A stretch of DNA of 64,000 nucleotides from Akebia trifoliata (Eukaryota > Streptophyta > Magnoliopsida > Ranunculales > Lardizabalaceae), in NCBI GenBank assembly GCA_017979445.1, contig CM030705.1:10454679-10518678 (forward strand). The letters run 5' to 3'. The position numbers and the translations under genes are program-made. The notes beneath the pieces are model-generated. The model saw nothing but the letters and a program-made list of their open reading frames with translations. It made no database searches and was not told the DNA's origin. Positions 59,775-64,000 of the stretch are shown piece after piece. The first letter of the stretch is position 1. Each line of letters starts with the position of its first letter.

Positions 59775-60352
59775 TGTGTTGGAGTGACGTTGAAATGTAC
59801 ATCATGGGTAGGCTGTCAATGGATGCTTATCGGTTCGGATACAGTAATATCTGAATCCGAATCCGACAGATGTTCTAAAACTCTATTCGAATTAGATTAT
59901 CCTATAAGATATCGGATAATATTTGATTAGAATTCAAATAATTTGTATATTAAAAAAAAAACACAATTTTTCCTTATCCAATTGATTTTTCATTATCCAA
60001 TTTTTCCATATCCAATTGATATTATATTATTTATATAAAAAAATCAAATAAAACAATATATATTATATATTATTTCAAATCGAATATCATTGGATTTGAA
60101 ATGTTAATATCTAAATCCATATTCGATAAGGATTCAAATATATAAAACTATTCGAATTCAAATTTGATATTCGATTTTTTGAATTCAAATTCGAATCGGA
60201 TTCGAATTTTCGACTATCCATTGACACCCCTAATCGTGGGGGACATTTCTGACATGGATTTATATCTTGATGAAAAACATCTATGGTTTTGACACACATT
60301 CACATCAGAAATGTTCCCCGCGATGTACATTTTAATGTTACTTCAACATTAT
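59775..60352. mobile_element. Foldback MITE interrupted by a hAT-type MITE
   Basis: TGTTGGAGTGACGTTGAAAT and GTACATC on the left pair with GATGTACATTTTAATGTTAC and TTCAACA on the right. Inner GGGGGACATTTCTGAC pairs with CAGAAATGTTCCCC. The nested MITE at 59809-60232 splits the left arm at ATCRTGGG. Confidence 0.8.
59809..60232. mobile_element. Complete hAT-type MITE, 424 bp, nested in a foldback element
   Basis: The ends TAGGCTGTCAATGGAT and ATCCATTGACACCCCTA are inverse with small differences. The 8-bp flanks ATCATGGG (59801-59808) and ATCGTGGG (60233-60240) match 7 of 8. The interior is built of CGAATCCGAATC-type and GATATCGGATAA words. A truncated relative opens the window at position 1. 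Confidence 0.88.
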
Positions 60353-61337
60353 CCCTTCGAAAATTATAAGAACAATCTTGGAATCCATAAGTAGCCCCAC
60401 AAATCCAAATTGGACTCATTGATTGGGAATGAACCTTTTAGTCTTAGGTTTAGGTTTTCGCAAATGAATTCGGACCAATAAAATTCCAAAATTAAAAAAA
60501 ACACCAAAATTGGTATTAGACCAATTTGACCAATTAACTCAAGTTCATAAAGTTAGAGGCACAATGGAAATCTACCCACACCAAGTCTATTAATACTAAA
60601 ACTTACTCCATGTGAGAGGATCCTTGATCATTTTTCACTCAAAGGATAAAAGCTCTATCTCTAGGTAAGGATAAATTTTTAACCCTCCTCCAAATAAGAA
60701 GGAAGGATGTTAGAGTTAGACTATAGTTTAGAACATATCAAGGCTAAAAACTCTTTTCTAGAAGTCAAGGAAATATTCTCAATCGATCAAGGCCGAAACG
60801 TAGAAAGAAGAAAATCTATACAAAGTCCCTAAAATCGATCAAGCGCATCACAAACCACTATCTACAAATCAAAACATTATTCTTAGTCGAACAATCTTGA
60901 AGTCCAAAAAGAAAAAAACACACCTCATTAATTTATTCCATGTGATTGTTAATCAAAGGAGATCACTCCATTTAACGAGTGTACTAAGACATTTCTTTCT
61001 TCAAAATTAATAAGAATATCTTTCATCTTATTTTGTAGATCATAAAATTTGTTATCGACAACTATCATCTTGCCAGTGGTTCATTCACAGTAGCACTCAT
61101 TTTGTGTATTACTATGGCTATAAAGTATTTTGTATGATATTATTTAAAATTAGAACCACAATATTATATAAAATTAAATATATTTGTCTTCCATTGAAAT
61201 CTTTGTCTCTTCATGACCTTTTTTTTCCCCTCTATTTTGCACATGATAATACCAACGCAACCTACATGGTGGTAAAATATATATTCTACGGCCATACTAA
61301 ACAAGTAGAGATTAATTATTAGTTTTTATAAACGAAT
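60353..61337. other. No gene seen
   Basis: AT-rich, no recognisable features. Confidence 0.4.
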
Positions 61338-61790
61338 TGTTGGGTGTATACTATTATGTGAAAGCGTGCAACAAACAAAACGAACTACGAGCAAAAGATT
61401 AAAAGAAAAACGAAATAGAGAAAATAGAAACATGAGACATGATTTACGTGGTTTAACAAGATGCCTATGTCCATGGGCAACGATGATCAATTCACTATTT
61501 GCAATGAGATTTCTTCAAAGTTCATTTGAAAACCCTAATCCCCTATTACATCCATTATGTATTCTCTCTTGTGACTCCTTTTTCTCATACAAAAATTGAA
61601 CCCTAAAATTACCCTTTATATACTTAGGGTTGCAAAAAAGACAAATGGGACGGATCAAAACCCAAACCAAATGGGTCATATTATTTGTGAATTGTAATAA
61701 AGTGCAGGCATTATTTTATGTGTGTATATTATATATGAACTCTCTAATCAAGACTACACTATCCACGGGATTCTTCTCACCAAAGACTAG
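61338..61790 (+). mobile_element. Copia-LTR-like sequence, probable solo or truncated LTR
   Basis: Starts TGTTGGGTGTATAC and contains GATTTACGTGGTTTAACAAG followed by ATGCCTATGTCCATGGGC, a signature widespread in plant Ty1/copia LTRs (ACGTGGTTCGGC...GCCTACGTCCACGGGC). Further on are AAAACCCTAATCCCC and CCCTTTATATACTTAGGGTT. The 3' edge and target duplication were not located, so the end is approximate. Confidence 0.5.
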
Positions 61791-62053
61791 CATTGATTTT
61801 CTTTGTAAAATGCAAGAGTTAGGGGCTTCTCTTACTTAATATATATTTTACCTAAGATTAAATTGGTAGGCTATATTTTTACTTTTTTAAACAAGCAAGA
61901 AAATTTAATTACCACTCAGAAAAAATGTCTAGGTCTAAAAGGGGACTTTACCCTTAAGGAGACATAATAAAGGCCTAAACAAAGAGAGACCCATATAATC
62001 ACCCATTCTTGCTGTTTTGAAACAATTAGAATCAGAGGTTATTACTTTGAGTC
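61791..62053. other. No gene seen
   Basis: AT-rich spacer. Confidence 0.4.
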
Positions 62054-62223
62054 GTGCTGGGGTGACAGAGTATGTACTGTGATTTTCACAATTCTGACGT
62101 GGACATGCATACATAACTGGAGATGGTTTTTCTCGTATCACGAGGAAACACATATATGGTTATGTGCACATCCCACATCAGACTTGTGAGAATTGCAGAA
62201 AATACTTTTTGTCATTTCAGCAT
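62054..62223. mobile_element. Foldback MITE
   Basis: GTGCTGGGGTGACAGAGTAT and GATTTTCACAATTCTGACGT pair with CATCAGACTTGTGAGAATTG and ATACTTTTTGTCATTTCAGC. The centre holds GAGGAAACACATATATGG, shared with 35244-35383. Confidence 0.8.
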
Positions 62224-63536
62224 TTTCCTATTACTTTATGATTGGATACATAAGTGACCAAGTAATCCATCAACGATGCATACTTACAATTATAAGAAAT
62301 AATCTTGAGCTCCTCATAAAGAACCCTAAAATCTGTTTCGTTATTTACCATTAACAAGTAATGAAATATTCGAGAGTAGAGTACAAGAAGAAAGTTAATT
62401 AAGAGGCTGGGAAGGAGGAAATAAGTAAATGAAAACCTAATACAGATTTTTTTTAAAGGTATTTTGTACGTAGGGTTTGTAATGGAGTGTAGTTTAAGAT
62501 ATAGAGGTGAAAAAGATGCTTTGAGTTAAACAAGAGAGAGAGAAGAGGGAGACAAATCTTGGAAAAGGGAAAGTGGGCTTTATCGCAGATGATTGCAGAA
62601 GTGATTTGTTTGTTTGTTTTAGTCACATGCACATGTCCGATGACACCTAATTCTGCTTCCTCGCTCACCCACTGTTCATCTCTCTTGTCTCAGCTTCACA
62701 CACGTCGGATCCGACCGTCCTTATTACCAAATCAACAACTCTTATAAGATGCTTCAAATATTTTTACCAAGGGGCCACAAAATGCAATGTGTCACACTGT
62801 TTGGACACTTGGTGTACTTTCAACCATTACCCACCCTAATTTAAAGTTCGACTTCTTATGATGTCTAAGCATTTTTTTTTAGCACGTACAAGTTAATATG
62901 AGATATTACTAAATCCCAGATCACAAGACTTCATTTGTAATATTGAATGCTTTCTTAACATGGGTATTTTCATAAATTAGGTATGCCTTCAATGCATGCA
63001 ACATCCTACTATTGGTCAATCTAAATTTTATAAAATCTTGAATTAACTTTTTGGATTAGTTTTTTTTCTCAATATCTAAGGAATTGAGTCATCTTGAAAT
63101 CCCTAATCAACTTAGGTGAAACATTATGTTCAATTATTTTTTAAAATTTTCTAAATATTTTACTACCAGCAAATTGTCTTACTAGTAAAATTAACGACTG
63201 TGGTTTAGTATCTCTAGCCTCTAGTTAGGAGTTTAAAACTGAGTGGCCTCTTGACTTACCCTACTGTATGTTTGGAAATTATCGTCCTAACTCTCGATAA
63301 TTTGATTGATTTTCATTCAATATTCAATGGTTTTTTGAGTTGACCCTCTTATTTTTCAAACTAACTCAATGAATTAGTCAAATGAGTTTTAAGAACAAGT
63401 CACTCCGAAACTCTATCGAGTCAAGTGAGTGTAGTTTGAGTTGAATCGAGTCATAGAATTCGAGTCAACTAAATGAACTTTAAAATAATATTAACATCAT
63501 TAAATATAATGATCGGTGATATTAAAACTTGCTTGA
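62224..63536. other. No gene seen
   Basis: A purine-rich GAGAGAGAGAAGAGGGAGA tract at about 62533-62551 and short open frames on both strands at 62453-62747 without domains. The remainder is AT-rich. Confidence 0.4.
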
Positions 63537-63544
63537 CTTAAAAC

Positions 63545-63958
63545 CAGCGACGGTGCTAGTAAGGAGTTGGTGGGGGTAATTGCCCCCACAGAACTTTGAG
63601 ACACCCCTATATTGTCAATTAATTACATGCCCCATTTGTCCCAACTCCCTCACCTCTCTCCCCATTTGCCCCCCCCCCTTCACCTCCCTCCAATTCCCCC
63701 CCCCTCCCCCCTCCCCCCTCCCCCCTCCCTCCTCCCTCCTCCCTCCTCCCTCCTCCCTCCCTTTCATTTCTTATTGATTACATTGCCTCTTGATCAAGCC
63801 TTCTCACATACTAATTGGAAATGGCCTAATATCCTTTTCTTCAATTTCTACCAAAAAACCTTTGAATTTCTCCCTAAAACCATTCATCTTCAAGTTCTTC
63901 AACTATACAACTAATCATAGTTTGCCCCCATTACAAGAAAATCCTCGCTCCGCCCCTG
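63545..63958. mobile_element. hAT-type MITE (same family), 414 bp
   Basis: The ends CAGCGACGGTGCTAG and GCTCCGCCCCTG are flanked by an exact 8-bp duplication CTTAAAAC (63537-63544, 63959-63966). The interior contains an expanded CCCTCCT/CCCCCT low-complexity tract at about 63666-63767, which yields proline-rich open frames of no significance. Confidence 0.92.
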
Positions 63959-64000
63959 CTTAAAACCCATCATGAACCTAATGGAGGTCAAAATCATGAT

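Noticed and set aside
1..64000. CRISPR array, bacterial operon, prophage or organelle insertion
   Set aside because: No regularly spaced identical repeats, no dense long frames, and no recognisable rRNA, photosystem or mitochondrial sequence. Everything points to plant nuclear DNA.
1..64000. Canonical miRNA genes of conserved plant families
   Set aside because: I looked for the mature sequences of common families (miR156, 159, 160, 164, 166, 167, 169, 171, 172, 319, 390, 393, 394, 396, 398) and saw none. The foldback elements may still make small RNAs.

Overview
This is nuclear DNA from a flowering plant. It is AT-rich, about 64 kb long, almost gene-free, and built mainly from nested transposable elements. 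Plant origin is supported by an intact gene of the land-plant-specific MIZ1 (DUF617) family, by recognisable pieces of plant gene families (S-domain receptor kinase, PRHA/HAT3.1-type PHD finger, apyrase, NEP1, HSP90), by an LTR element with a tRNA-Asp-type primer site, and by SINE, hAT, CACTA and PIF-type elements. I cannot name the species.

Layout. (a) 1-6275: a truncated hAT-type MITE, a long-TIR element, a Tourist-like element and a degenerate AT-rich tandem repeat. (b) 6276-15641: a 9.37 kb CACTA transposon, inserted in that tandem repeat, with a perfect 12-bp terminal inverted repeat and a 3-bp ACT target duplication. It shows no transposase reading frame. In one orientation it carries a leader-like segment and pieces of at least five unrelated host genes: a PHD-finger exon, three exons of a G-type lectin S-receptor-like kinase, an apyrase exon, a NEP1 exon, and a C-terminal HSP90 segment that is itself split by a solo LTR. 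This is the most interesting object in the window. (c) 15642-26400: MITEs, a SINE and a second solo LTR of the same family (24068-25375, inverted). (d) 26480-27205: the only convincing intact gene, a MIZ1-like protein with a TATA box about 70 bases upstream. (e) 27206-42740: sparse MITEs, a small CACTA element (30577-30855), SINE relatives, and one unexplained small reverse-strand ORF with internal repeats and a C-terminal membrane segment. (f) 42742-51905: an onion-like nest. An LTR retrotransposon on the minus strand (43455-50261, LTRs about 1.28 kb, no coding capacity seen) lies inside a PIF/Harbinger-like TIR pair, which lies inside an outer inverted pair of another family. (g) 51906-64000: hAT MITEs with clean 8-bp target duplications, foldback elements, a SINE with a 17-bp target duplication and a copia-LTR-like stretch.

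How the parts relate: there is no operon-like or pathway logic. The informative content is a stratigraphy of insertions (element in element) plus DNA-level capture of host exons with their introns by the CACTA element. All boundaries were read by eye from direct and inverted repeats. No alignment or database search was run.
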